Source: Silene latifolia
Taxonomy: Eukaryota > Streptophyta > Magnoliopsida > Caryophyllales > Caryophyllaceae
DNA length: 64,000 nt
Direction: 5' to 3'
NCBI RefSeq assembly: GCF_048544455.1
Contig: NC_133526.1
Span: forward strand, 11,920,001 to 11,984,000
The position numbers and the translations under genes were made by a program. Below are positions 31,581 through 42,639 of the stretch, piece by piece. The notes beneath the pieces were generated by a model. The model was not told where the DNA came from and did not search any database. It saw nothing but the letters and a program-made list of their open reading frames with translations. The number at the start of each line of letters is the position of its first letter. The stretch's first letter is position 1.

Positions 31581-34500
31581 CGCCCCCGCAAGATGGACGT
31601 CCGTGAGGTGAGGCCAATCTTGGATCGTAATTCGAAGTGCTGAGCTTTGTGCAACGGTTTAGTGAGAATGTCGGCCAGCTGATCTTTGCTTGCAATGTGC
31701 TGAATTCGAACTTGACCAAGCTGTAGTTGTTCTTTGACGAAGTGGAAGGATAAGGCCATGTGTTTCATGCGGGAATGAAAGACGGGGTTTTTGGCATAAA
31801 GGGTAGCCGACATGTTGTCACAGAAGATAGCGGGAGGTTTGGTGACAGTGATATGGAGCTCGTTCAGGAGGTTGCGAAGCCATAGTGTTTCGGTTGTGAC
31901 AGACGCAACAGCGCGAAATTCAGCCTCAGTAGTGGAGAGCGCGAGACCTTTTTGCTTTTTAGATGACCAAGAGATAGGATTTCTACCAAGGTAGATGATA
32001 TAGCCAGTGGTGGACATGTAGGAGTCTTTGTCACCTGCATGATCTGCATCACAGAAAGCATGAAGACATGAGGGTGAGTTGCGATAGAGTTGAATTCCGA
32101 AGGTCTGGGTTCCTTGCAAATAGCGAAGGAGCCTCTTGAGTGCGATCCGGTTGAGTGATAGTAGGGTGGTGAAGAAATTGAGCAAGACGATTTATAGTGA
32201 AGGCAATGTCAGGCCGGGTTAGTGATAGGTATTGCAAGCTACCAACTATGGCACGATAGGTTGCGTGATCATGGATTGATTGATGATCTTCGCGAGTAAG
32301 TGGCGGGGAGGTTGCCATGAGTGTGTTGATTGGTTTAGCGTCAATGAACTTGTATTTGGTGAGTAGATCATAGACATATTTAGATTGATTTAAATGTATG
32401 CCATTTTGGTTTGGTACAACTTCAATGCCAAGAAAGTAGGACAGCGGTCCAAGGTCTTTGAGCGAGAATCGTTGTGCCAAGCTAGTGATGAAGGTTTGAA
32501 GTTGCGTAGGATGCGGTCCAGTAACTATGATATCGTCTACATAAATAAGCATATAAATACAGGTTGCTTTTGTTTGAAATATAAATAGGGAAGAGTCGGA
32601 AATAGATTGTTTAAATCCGTAAGTCAAAAGATAGGTTTTTAATTCCGTATACCAAGCTCGTGGAGCTTGTTTTAATCCGTAAATTGCTTTATTTAACTTG
32701 CAAATAAATTCTGGTTTGGATTGATCGACAAATCCTGGTGGTTGAATCATAAAAACATCATCAGTAAGGCGTCCTTGTAGAAACGCACTATTAACATCTA
32801 ATTGTCGCAAGGACCATGATTGCGTGATGGCCAAGGAGAGAATTAGACGGACAGTGGTTGGTTTGATAACGGGACTGAAGGTTTCATTATAATCAATGCC
32901 GGGTCGTTGATGGAATCCCTTAGCAACTAGTCGAGCCTTATGTTGTTTAAGGGTACCATCAGGATTGTATTTGTTTCGAAAAACCCACTTACATCCGATA
33001 ACATTTTGGGACGAGTTTCGTGGAACAAGAGTCCATGTAAGGTTGCGTTCAAGTGCTTGAAATTCATCTTGCATTGCTTGACGCCAATGAGGAAGAACAA
33101 GGGCTTGTTTGATAGTATTAGGAAGGTTGTCGGAGGTAGTGGACGTGTGTGCAAGGTTAGCGTAGCGAGGATTAGGAACTCGAATATTGTTGTCAAGCCG
33201 TGTTGTGACGGTCTTGGGTGGAGGTAATTTGCCACGTTTTGTGCGTGGGGCAGGAGTGGGTGATGAGGGTTGATCAGAAGGCGAGTTTGAAGAGGAGGGG
33301 GGTTGTTGGTGTCGGTGTGAAGGTCACAGGTAGGTGTTTCGATGGGGTCGAATGTGGCGTTCTCAGTGGGTGGTGTCGTGGTATTAGGTGTATCGATGGA
33401 GGTGGAGGTGGGGTGTTCGACTGATGGGGATGGGATAGAGGCAGTGGTGGGAATAGGTTGCCGTCTAGTGTAGACAATAGTGATGGGCCGGCGGTTGTGG
33501 GTGATGGGTGGTTGTGGAGATGCGGGTTGTGGTGGTAGGAGTGGAATATTTAGGGTGCACCAATCATCAGGAGGTGTATTTACGGAAGGTGTCGAATTTG
33601 ATTTTCGAGCCGGAAAATTATCTTCGACAAATTGTACATGACGGGATGTGTAAATTCGATGTGTTTTTGGGTCGAGACAATAGTACGCGCTTTGGGTGTT
33701 AGAATAGCCAACGAATATACACGCAATGGAGCGGTCTTCTAATTTATGTTTAGTGTACGGTCTCAACCACGGATAACATAGACATCCGAAGTTGTGGAGT
33801 TTGGTATAATTTGGTTGAACACGGTGGAGTTGAAAATATGGGGTGCTACCATTTAAGGTTTTGGTAGGCATTCTATTTATAAGGTAGGTTGCAGTACAAA
33901 ACGCGAATGGCCAGTAACTAGTAGGTAGACCGCCATAGTTGAGTAAGGCTAAACCAGTTTCAACAATGTGACGATGCCGCCTTTCGGCATAGCCATTATG
34001 TTCGGGTGTATGAGGAGGCGATGTGCCGTGAGTGATACCGTCATTGAGAAGATTGGTATTTAATTTAATATATTCGCCACCGTTGTCTGAAAATAAATGT
34101 CTAATTGGTTTTTGAAAATATTTTTCGACAACGGCTTTGAATTGCATAAAAACAGTGGTGGTTTCCGATTTTCGTTTTAATGGGTATAACCAAATATATT
34201 TGGTAAAATGGTCAACGAATATAACGTAGTATTTATAATGATCACGAGACATGACGGGACTCGTCCATAGGTCGGAAAAAATGAGGTCTAGGGGTGCCGT
34301 GGAGTGTAGAGAGGAGGTAGAAAACGGGAGTTTTTTGCTTTTCGAGATGCGACATGAATGACAATTATCAAAATGCGAATTTGACGAAACTAAAGTTTTA
34401 TTCATAATTTTCATTATATCGTAGGACGGATGACCTAACTTATGATGTAACGATAGTAGTGACGATCCTTTGACAGCGGCTAGTGCGGTTGGTTTGGAAG

Positions 34501-35917
34501 GGCACCATTCATAGACTCCGTGTTTAGCATGGCCCTGGAGGAGGGTTGTCCCGGTTTGGATTGCCTTAACAAAAAACGAATCATGTGAGAAAATTACATA
34601 AGCATGGTTATCTCGACATAGTTGAGAGATTGATAAAATATTACGAGAAATCTTTGGAACATGTAAAACATTATTGAATTTAAGATTATGCAAATTGAAT
34701 GAACCTGTATTGGCAATCTCAAGGGTAGAACCGTCTCCAATGATTAAGTCATCCATACCGTCATATGGAGAGTGGAAGGCCAGGGTATCCAAGTCGCGAG
34801 TCAAGTGGTGGGACGCGCCGCTGTCGAGGAGGTAGTTCGGGTTTGGTGATGGGTTGCCGTAGGTAGCTAGGTTGGCTTGGGGTGGTCCATTATGTTGACG
34901 GTAGTTGGGTTCGGGAAAGACGATGGTTGGAAATAGCTTGCGAAACAATGGGCAATTAGCTATTACATGACCAGTTTGACGACACCATTGGCATCGTCCT
35001 TTGAATGGTCTCGGGTTGGTGTTGGAGGGTGGCTGATAAGGGTGGGATGGGGCGTAATTCTGGGTGGATGCCGACTGTTGAGAATGACGGTTGTTACCAC
35101 GGTTTTGGCTTCGATAGGCCGGGTTGGCAGATGGGTTAAAATGGTTTGAGGAGGGTTGGTGTTGGAGGAGAAGCTCGTGTTGTAGGAGCTTCTCGTGTAA
35201 TGCCTCAAACGTGATGGGGTTGTCACGAGCTCTAACTGTGTCAATCACGGGTTTATAGAGTTCGTAGTCTAGTCCTTTAAAGATTTTGGCGACAACATCT
35301 TCGGTGTCTAAAACTTTGCCCATAAGAGCGAGTTGGTCGACACATGCTTTGATTTGGTTCATGTAGTCGGTAATGGTTTGATCCGTCGTTTTAACGATGG
35401 AATCAAGGCGTTCTTTGAGCTGTAAAATATGGGCTCGGGAAGGGTTGGCATATGTGTGGGCTAAGATATCCCATGCCTCTTTGGAAGTTTTCGCGCGTAA
35501 ATCGTAGATTGCAAGGCGGAGGAGATCGTGCCCATAAGAGCACCTAGGATTAACCCATCTTGTTTTAACCAAGATAGGTATGCAGGGTTTGGGGTCTCGT
35601 TTTTGGCATCATCAACAATGGTGGTGGGTGGTGCTTTCTCAGATCCGTCGAGGAATCCAAGAAGACTGAATCCGAAAAGGATATGGGTGAGTTGAAAATG
35701 CCAAGCCGTGTAATTGAGCGGGTTTAACTTGACACAGTGGTTCAAGTTTAAGGAGGTTAAGGGCTTGGTTGTTTCGTGAGGATTGGGGACAGAGATGTCA
35801 TTGTTGGGGTTTGTCATGATGATGGAGGGTGGCGGAAGCAGGGAGTGTTGTTTTTTTGAAGGTGGGTCGTTTAGGTCGTAGGTTGATGGCGGATCGATTA
35901 GGGCAACGTGATACCAT

Positions 35918-36143
35918 ATAATACTTGGTCTTTTTGTATTAATGAATTGTGTTTATACAATGATGAGGAGATGCATATATATACTATTACATCAATGAAT
36001 AACCTAGGTGATATACAAACTATCTTTGCCATAATTACAATATACATAAGATCAAAGTCTTGTGTAGGGGGTAAGGATAGATATGGGATCATATCTTTGA
36101 GGAGGGGATATTATTTGCCTTAGATGAAGAGATATGGTTGATA
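35918..36143 (-). repeat. 5' LTR of the copia element
   Basis: 226 bases. The primer-binding site TGGTATCA begins next to it at about 35916, reading down on minus. Confidence 0.92.
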
Positions 36144-36284
36144 AGTTATTCTTGTTGCGTTGTTCTCATCTTGTCTCCTCTACAATTTAATGTAAGCATA
36201 TTTCAGTTTCATTATCATTTTGTAAATTAAACCTAATCTTATTTGAGTTGACATTTTCTCACAAGATGATCATAATTGTTATAG

Positions 36285-36364
36285 GTACGTGTTGACCCTG
36301 ATGACCCATACGCTAACTCTTATGTGGTGTGGACTATTCTCTCGCCTACTAGCTTGGTGAAAAG
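36285..36364 (+). other. Orphan exon-like segment
   Basis: An 80-base open segment lies between a good acceptor (TTGTTATAG) and donor (GTAACTG). It reads VRVDPDDPYANSYVVWTILS then PTSLVK, with codon use unlike the AT-rich surroundings. I recognise no family and cannot find partner exons with certainty. It may be part of an unrecognised or broken gene whose 5' side was split by the copia insertion 140 bases upstream. Confidence 0.3.
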
Positions 36365-36677
36365 GTAACTGTGATGGTTGTTTTCTGTATTTATTACTCG
36401 TAGAATGTAGCTTTGTATGTTAGGGTTGGGTGATCTGTATGATTTTGGGTAAATTTGTTTGCTTATGCATTTGTGCATGTAATTGATTGTCATTGTTTAT
36501 AATCCATGTTTGCATGTCAATACTTGCTACATATATGCAATATGCTGGGGAATCACATGCTCTAAGTCTGTTTGTGCTTAACTTTTATGTATGTTCGACT
36601 GTTCGAGTGTGAAAAGGAGCAGAATTGAGCAGTGCTTAACTTGATCGATTGCACCTCAATCGAGTGGGGATGTGCTA

Positions 36678-36971
36678 TATTAGAGTATAAAACCGGTCTT
36701 GGGACTCCAACCATCATCTTAAGCTTAATCTTTAGGTTGAGATGGGTTCTTGACATGGTATCAGAGTCAGTGTGACCCGAGTTCGAATCGCATCCCCCTC
36801 AATTCTAAGTGGAATATTAACACCAGGTAGGGAGGCCTGCAGTTGCATTCATTCTTCAAGTCAAAAGGCATTCGTGATTCTTATGAGGGCCGGGGGCATG
36901 TTAGAGTGTAAAACCGATCTTGGGGACTCCAACCAATAGCTTAAGCTTTTGGTTGAGATGGTTTCTTAACA
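36678..36971 (+). mobile_element. TRIM (terminal-repeat retrotransposon in miniature)
   Basis: Two direct repeats of about 75 bases (36678-36755 and 36899-36971; TTAGAGTRTAAAACCG ... TTGAGATGG ... CTTRACA) enclose about 143 bases. A primer site TGGTATCAGAGTC follows the left repeat and a purine tract (GAGGGCCGGGGGCA) precedes the right one. No coding capacity, typical of TRIMs. The repeats differ at several positions, so it is an old copy; no clear target-site duplication. Confidence 0.8.
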
Positions 36972-37528
36972 TAGTGATCCAGGGTGGTCTAATTTGAACA
37001 TATGCTTGTGTTCTTCTTGGTTTGCTCGATTGAGTGTTTGTATGCTCACTCGACCGAGCAGAGGTGGACTTGATTGAGTATGATTTATTTTGACTTAAAT
37101 TAGGCTATCTACAACTAAAATATGTGTAAGACGATTATTTATAATGTCTATACATATCATTGTCACTATTCCATTACATTGGAGTCATTCTGGCAAGTCT
37201 TACTTGCTTGGATGAGTTATTGTGGATATGATGACATTGTTCAGGGATTGACATTTAACATTGTTTGACTTGACCGTCAAATGTTGTATTCATGTATTTA
37301 TGTGGTGTGGACAAGACAACATTGTTGAGGGGTCGACATTTTTGTTGATCAACTCTATTGTCAAATATTGCGCACATGCGTTAGGTTGTTTGTATTATCT
37401 TGCTATTGGGTGATTAACTAAGACTCCCTTCTTATCTCCATTTTCTGCCAGATTGGTCAGGTTATGTAGGCCATGTTTCTATGGCAAGAATTACTCAACC
37501 TTGACAAATTCTCATTGAAGACATGACA

Positions 37529-37695
37529 TATCCGTCACAAGCTTGTGACGGATACCATTTTACCTCACAATGTACCCACTTTTTCTCTCTCTGCAACACT
37601 ATTCATGTGGTCCCCTTTCTCTACTAACCCATTTTGTTACCATTTTATCTCACAAAATATCTGCCACAAATGGTAACCCGTCACAAGGGAGACCA
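37529..37695. mobile_element. Possible MITE with CCGTCACAAG ends
   Basis: The left end carries a palindrome (ATCCGTCACAAGCTTGTGACGGAT) and the right end repeats CCGTCACAAG. A similar TTGTGACGG word occurs near 1508. No TSD resolved. Confidence 0.35.
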
Positions 37696-37817
37696 ATTGC
37701 TCAACCTTTCGTAGCGGACCTTCAGTCTGGCTATGTTTCCATTGTCGAATCATGTTTACCCGAGAATCGGTTTGGATTAGGATTGTATGTTATTGTAGTC
37801 CTAAGGGGAGGGCATTA

Positions 37818-38473
37818 GGCCGCATTTCTTTGGATCAAACGAATCGATCGATCAATCGAACTTATAGGATCAATTGAATCAATCAACTTATAGGATCGAA
37901 TCAACTAAACGTATAGGATCTGAACTGAACTTGGAGGATCTGAACTGAACTTACACGATCCGAATTTAAATTAACTTAAATTAATCTAACTTAATTATTA
38001 TTATTATCACAACAACAACTACTTTTTCCGATAAAAAAATACTTGTATAGTCTAAAACACAAGGTAAAATAATACGAATTAACATTTTTCCGCTTTATAT
38101 TCATTGGTTTGTTCATACATTATAATACGGTTACATTACGATAAAGAATAATGAAAAGAGTGATAATTTAAAAAAAAATAATAATAATGTATACATGTAT
38201 CAAATAATTAATTAATAATGACAAATGTTTTTGCGTCGGTTTTTAAAAATAATACTCTATATATAACTTTTCTAAACTAAATTTATAGGATCTGAACTGA
38301 ACTTATAGGATTTGAAATCGAACTTATAGAATCCGAATCGAATCAACTTAAAGGATCAATCAATCAATTTATTAGATCTGAATCAATTTACTGAGGATAT
38401 GAATCAATCAATCAACTAATAGGATCTGAAGTGAACTTAAATTAAGTGACTTTAAGTCCAAAAGAACAGGGCC
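37818..38473. mobile_element. Tourist-like MITE with GAATCAATCAA interior
   Basis: Flanked by TTA (37815-37817, 38474-38476). The ends GGCCGCATTTCTTTGGA and, read inward from the right, GGCCCTGTTCTTTTGGAC are inverted. The interior is a loose tandem of AATCAATCAACTTATAGGAT and GATCTGAACTGAACTT words. Relatives occur at 44716-46777. Confidence 0.75.
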
Positions 38474-39368
38474 TTAGTCATGTCGATGGGTTATGTCTAC
38501 GATAGTGGGTTACTGGGTTTGATGCTTGTGATGTATTCGGCCATGATATCGTTGTTGGTTGTGTGTCTTATATGCGCCTTGCTTTACTAAAATGTCACTT
38601 TTTGTCATAGGTTCGTAGTATTTTGATTCTGTGACTTATCCGAGTTATGTCTTGCTTGGTTGTGCTATGGTTTATTATCATGCCTTTAGCTTTGTTTGGT
38701 CACCGTATGATAACATGTTTGTATTTTACTTCTCTCTTACATGTTGTATGATGACTTGCTTAATTGAATCATGTTTGGTTTTGTTATTAATATAATGCTT
38801 ATTATGTTGTAATATAGGTGGAAATAGACCTGAGTAACTCCTCACCGGGTGTGGCTGTCATTTTTATGTCTATATGGTTGAAGATCAGTGTTTATATAGG
38901 TTATGAACGAGTAAGCTAGCGGGCATTGTGTATTGACAACATGTATATACCTATAAAGATGTAGCTGGAAGATGCATGCTTTGGCGACACGTCCACACTA
39001 ATAGTTAAACACCAAAATATACGAGACTAAAGGTCCCAGTCTTTAGTATTTACGGTCATGCCAATGCTAAGTAATCTGGTTGCGTGGCATGTCGAGTGAC
39101 CCTAAACTAATATTTTTACTGTAGTATTTAGGGCCAGCACAAAACATTGACATAAGACATTCTAGCCAAAGAAAGTAAGCAGAGAACATAGATGACGAAC
39201 ATGAAATCTCACTTTGAATTAAAAGAGCAACACTCCATGCAACATTAGATTAAGTCGGTGATCGAATAAAAGTACAAATAATTAATAGTTTTTCATTAGA
39301 CGAACAAGCAAACTAAGCCGCCAACTAAGCTAACTGCATAAATAGTTAAATACTAACATACTATTATA
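38474..39368. other. Intergenic, nothing recognised
   Basis: About 0.9 kb between the MITE and the 3' end of the nucleoredoxin-like pseudogene. No motif seen. Confidence 0.5.
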
Positions 39369-41068
39369 CTACATGAGATAGAGTTGGCTTCTCGGCTTCG
39401 GCTTCTCCCATCTAGGTTGAAAAAGTTCACTCCAATAATGAGCAGAGTTCACTAGATGTAACGCAACTTCTTCTTCTAGATAAGAAAAATCAGGAAATGT
39501 GGCAGAAGGTGTACAGTCCGAGTCCAATAAATATTGTTGAGCCCGAATGGAAACAATATTACCGTCAGCTCCATAAGCATAGATTGTAGGGGCGCTCCCA
39601 AATTTCAAACTTTCAAACATGTTATATACCTTCCTGCTATGCTCATACGGAATCGAAATCCAAGAATTATCCGGGGGTGCAACTTCCTTATCATCTATGC
39701 AAAGAAATACTAACTCAAGGCTGGGTCGGAATAATCTCTTCATTGCAGCGCACCGCTCAGCCAAATGATGCTCCCACACAAGTACCTTTGATGAGCATCT
39801 ATGTAAAGGAATACATCCCGGCCATCAAAGTCTAAACCAGGCGGGAGCAAAGAAGTTACTTCCCCCATGGTAATAGAGCGCAACTTTCCTACGATACTGT
39901 TATATAGTAACTTCTTAGAAAAAGGAAAAGCTTGATCAAAGTAATGAATAGAAAGTTCGACACCATGAAGATCCACAAACCCAGGGCCCATAACAATCAA
40001 CTGGTCGAACGAGCGACGACCACTGTAAAGCCATAACAACCGGCTCATACGACATTCCAGTATTCTAAATTTTTTGTCTTGGGACCGAAATGTATCAAAC
40101 CTCAAGATTTCCTCCCTACAAGTCTTCCGAATGAACTCCCTATATTCCATGTCGGCATGAATGGGGAAAATGAGGACAACCTCTACCTCCTCGTGATAAC
40201 TAGCCCATGAAAGGAGTTGTGCAAAAAAAGTGGCATCGTTGAACAAGTACAACCACACATACCTTTTTCTAATTTTATATAAAGGCATTTGACCGGTTAA
40301 AATCACACAATCAGGCACCGATAATACATCACATGTAGTAGTGCACAATAAATCTCTAAGTGACACAACTCCGTGGGGTATGTTAGTCATTAAACACCTT
40401 AGAAAATTGAATTGTTCATGGGTGAAAGGGTAGCATTTATCACCATAATCTCTGAATTTTAGCAAATCATTTTGCAAAACCTCCCCATCTGTAGATAAGA
40501 TCAGACATCTGTTATGATAAGGGCCATATATGGCCATGGCTTGTAGGAGATTCCTTGAACATGCAAAGTCAAAAATGGGAACCGCGAGACACGAGAATGC
40601 GGAGAAGAAGTGGATGAAACAACTCTCGACCACCCGATCTTATTTAAATTCAGGAAATTCAGGTCTCATGTGCGTTACCAACACAAACTCAAAGTCATTT
40701 ATTCCTTTACTCTTGAGTTCATCGTAGATTGTGATTACGTCTTTGCATAAATGAGGCATAAAAGATTGTTTGGGCATTGGTATATAAAACCCAACAATAA
40801 CAATATATTTTCCAGCGAGATTATGCACAAATACTTTGTCTCCATTACTGCGGATCAAGAAATTTCGGGTATGGCTGAAGAGTGAAGACAAATCGAAATT
40901 TTCACCAATATTTATTTCTCTGTCTTCGTTACTAAACTCATAAGGGGCATAACCAATTTCTTTCAATTCATCGTCACCATCTACCTCCTCCAAAGAAGTT
41001 CCACCTCCCGTATGAGGTAAGAACCTTACTTTCATAGAAGACGGGAAATAAGGAGAATGATTGTCCAT
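39369..41068 (-). pseudogene. Nucleoredoxin-like protein without CxxC motifs, decayed
   Basis: Three thioredoxin-like modules are read in order on minus. Module 1 is FDLSSLFSHTRNFLIRSNGD, then LAGKYIVIVGFYIP and NDFEFVLVTH, ending DGEVLQNDLLKFRDYGDKCYPFTHEQF. Module 2 starts at SLRDLL. Module 3 is LDFDGRDVFLYIDAHQRYL ... ELVFLCIDD ... APTIYAYGADGNIVS. This is nucleoredoxin architecture (plant NRX1 also has three modules), but the WCPPC redox centre is missing from every module. An in-frame TAA at 40640-40642 and a one-base loss near 39778 (between QRYL and VWEHHL) break the frame, so this copy is a pseudogene or carries sequence errors. The start at 41068 (MDNHSPYFPSS) follows a likely 5'UTR intron. 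Confidence 0.75.
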
Positions 41069-41478
41069 GTCTAACCCCTGGTTATACAAAAACAACCAAT
41101 AAAAATCGTAGTACGATTGAACTAAGTTTGACTGAATTGTTTATACAAAAATAGTCCTGAAACAAAATTTCAATGATGGGAGACCTAAGAGGTAAACATC
41201 ATTTAACCTAGATCTAGTAACACAATTAAACAACCAAAAAAATTAGATTAAAATTAAACAACGAAAAATTTCAATTGTGAATTAACAAGAGATTAAAATA
41301 AAACTACAATTGGCCCTAAAACATTAAGCAAAGAAATTAAGCAATCAATCATACCAAGTACCAAGGACATTAAGCAAAAAAACAGATTCTAAATAAATAC
41401 CTTGGATTCTTTTCTTCAACTTTGGTCACTTTTGACGGGGATTACTTCTGTTGATTGTACATAAATAGCAGAGCAAAC

Positions 41479-41486
41479 TATATATA
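41479..41486 (-). promoter_or_regulatory. TATA box of the nucleoredoxin-like gene
   Basis: On minus, TATATATA is followed about 80 bases later by AATCCAAG|GTATTT (41401), which looks like a 5'UTR exon with a splice donor; the acceptor would be just before the Met at 41068. Confidence 0.5.
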
Positions 41487-41739
41487 GGTGGGGAATAAAT
41501 AAATTAAGCAAACCTTAAACTAAAAGGCAAACCGACTCTAAGTCGGTCTAGGAACTTCTGATCATAAAAAATAGGCCAATTTCCGTCAAATTTACGACCG
41601 AACCCACACTTATTTGAGGGGATTAAAATTTACAATTAGTCCCACTATATACAGATATATCCGTCTAAAGTAAGATAAGAGTCAATTATGTTTAAACTTC
41701 TAGGCCGGCTACTCAAAAGTCAGAACCAATGCCTCTTTA

Positions 41740-42155
41740 GGGGGTGTTTGGTTCACGCGTGGGTATGAGTTTGGAATCGGGAATCATACCTGGGTGGTAT
41801 CGGGTTGGAACTTGATACCTCATACCTTGTGTTTGGTTCAATTTTGGGGGTATGAGGTTAGAAACTAATCAAAGCTAAAAACTCTTCAAAATACAATATT
41901 TTTAATAATAATTTTTATACTATTAAATCATGTAGAGAAAATTTAATCAAATAAATATATAAAATGATTTTTTTACAATTATTTTTATCACTTTTTAATA
42001 TTTGTAATTTGATACCATGGGTATGAGAAACCCATACCTCATGGGTTTGAGGTATAGGTATCAAACCTTCAATTTTGTCAACCAAACACATGGTATGGGT
42101 TTGGTTCATTCCAAACCCATACCTCATACCTATATTGGGTGAACCAAACACCCCC
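41740..42155. mobile_element. Tourist-like MITE with GGGGGTGTTTGGTTCA ends
   Basis: Flanked by TTA (41737-41739, 42156-42158). The inverted ends are GGGGGTGTTTGGTTCAC against GTGAACCAAACACCCCC, nearly perfect. The interior has palindromic CCATACCTCATGGG blocks. Confidence 0.88.
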
Positions 42156-42639
42156 TTAATAAAACTTCGTAGAGGGTCCTGAAATCTCACGGACGACCCT
42201 CTGTTAATTCTAATGCTTATATAGTTTCCCCTTTACTTGTCTGGTTCTCCGCCGTGGTAACCACCTATCATCACTCAATTGCATATTTAGTTTATATCGC
42301 CAAGCTAAGCAGCAGATGAACAAATAGAGAAGTGAAAACCTAAGGAATATATATTTACATGAAACTTGATCACATCACCGGGATAGGTTTAAGGTTTACG
42401 GTTTATCATGTCCGTCTCTCCTGCTAATGCACGATAATGATACAAACTTGAGCCGAATTAACAAGTATGGATTTCCTCTTGCTACAAAATCTTGTTGGCA
42501 GTAACCTATGTTTAGTGTTTGGTGAAGCTGTAACCTGCCATAGAACATGTTATGGATCAACTTAAAAAGTTCAACATACATCAGGGGAAAAGAACAGAAA
42601 AGACAATGGATGGTGAATTTAACAATAGAGCTTACGCTA

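Larger units (their letters stand above)
31355..36143 (-). mobile_element. Ty1-copia retrotransposon, nearly whole and young
   Basis: 4.8 kb, flanked by the direct repeat AGTTAT (31349-31354, 36144-36149), with two 226-base LTRs that look identical by eye. Read on minus, the 5' LTR (35918-36143) is followed by a tRNA-Met primer site (TGGTATCA). Gag follows (from about 35817), with a zinc knuckle CQWCRQTGHVIANC; then protease (LLDSGASHHL), integrase (HHKLGHPS, then SDLWTSP and IFVDHFTKYIW), reverse transcriptase (QLDVNSAFLQG, YVDDIIVTG) and RNase H (DADHAGD). The domain order is integrase before RT, as in copia; it is probably near the Ale/Retrofit group. The coding region has about three breaks. 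Identical LTRs imply a recent insertion. Confidence 0.95.

Noticed and set aside
36756-36790. tRNA-like text (TGGTATCAGAG ... GTTCGAATCGC)
   Set aside because: Too short for a tRNA and located directly after a terminal repeat; it is the primer-binding site region of a TRIM.
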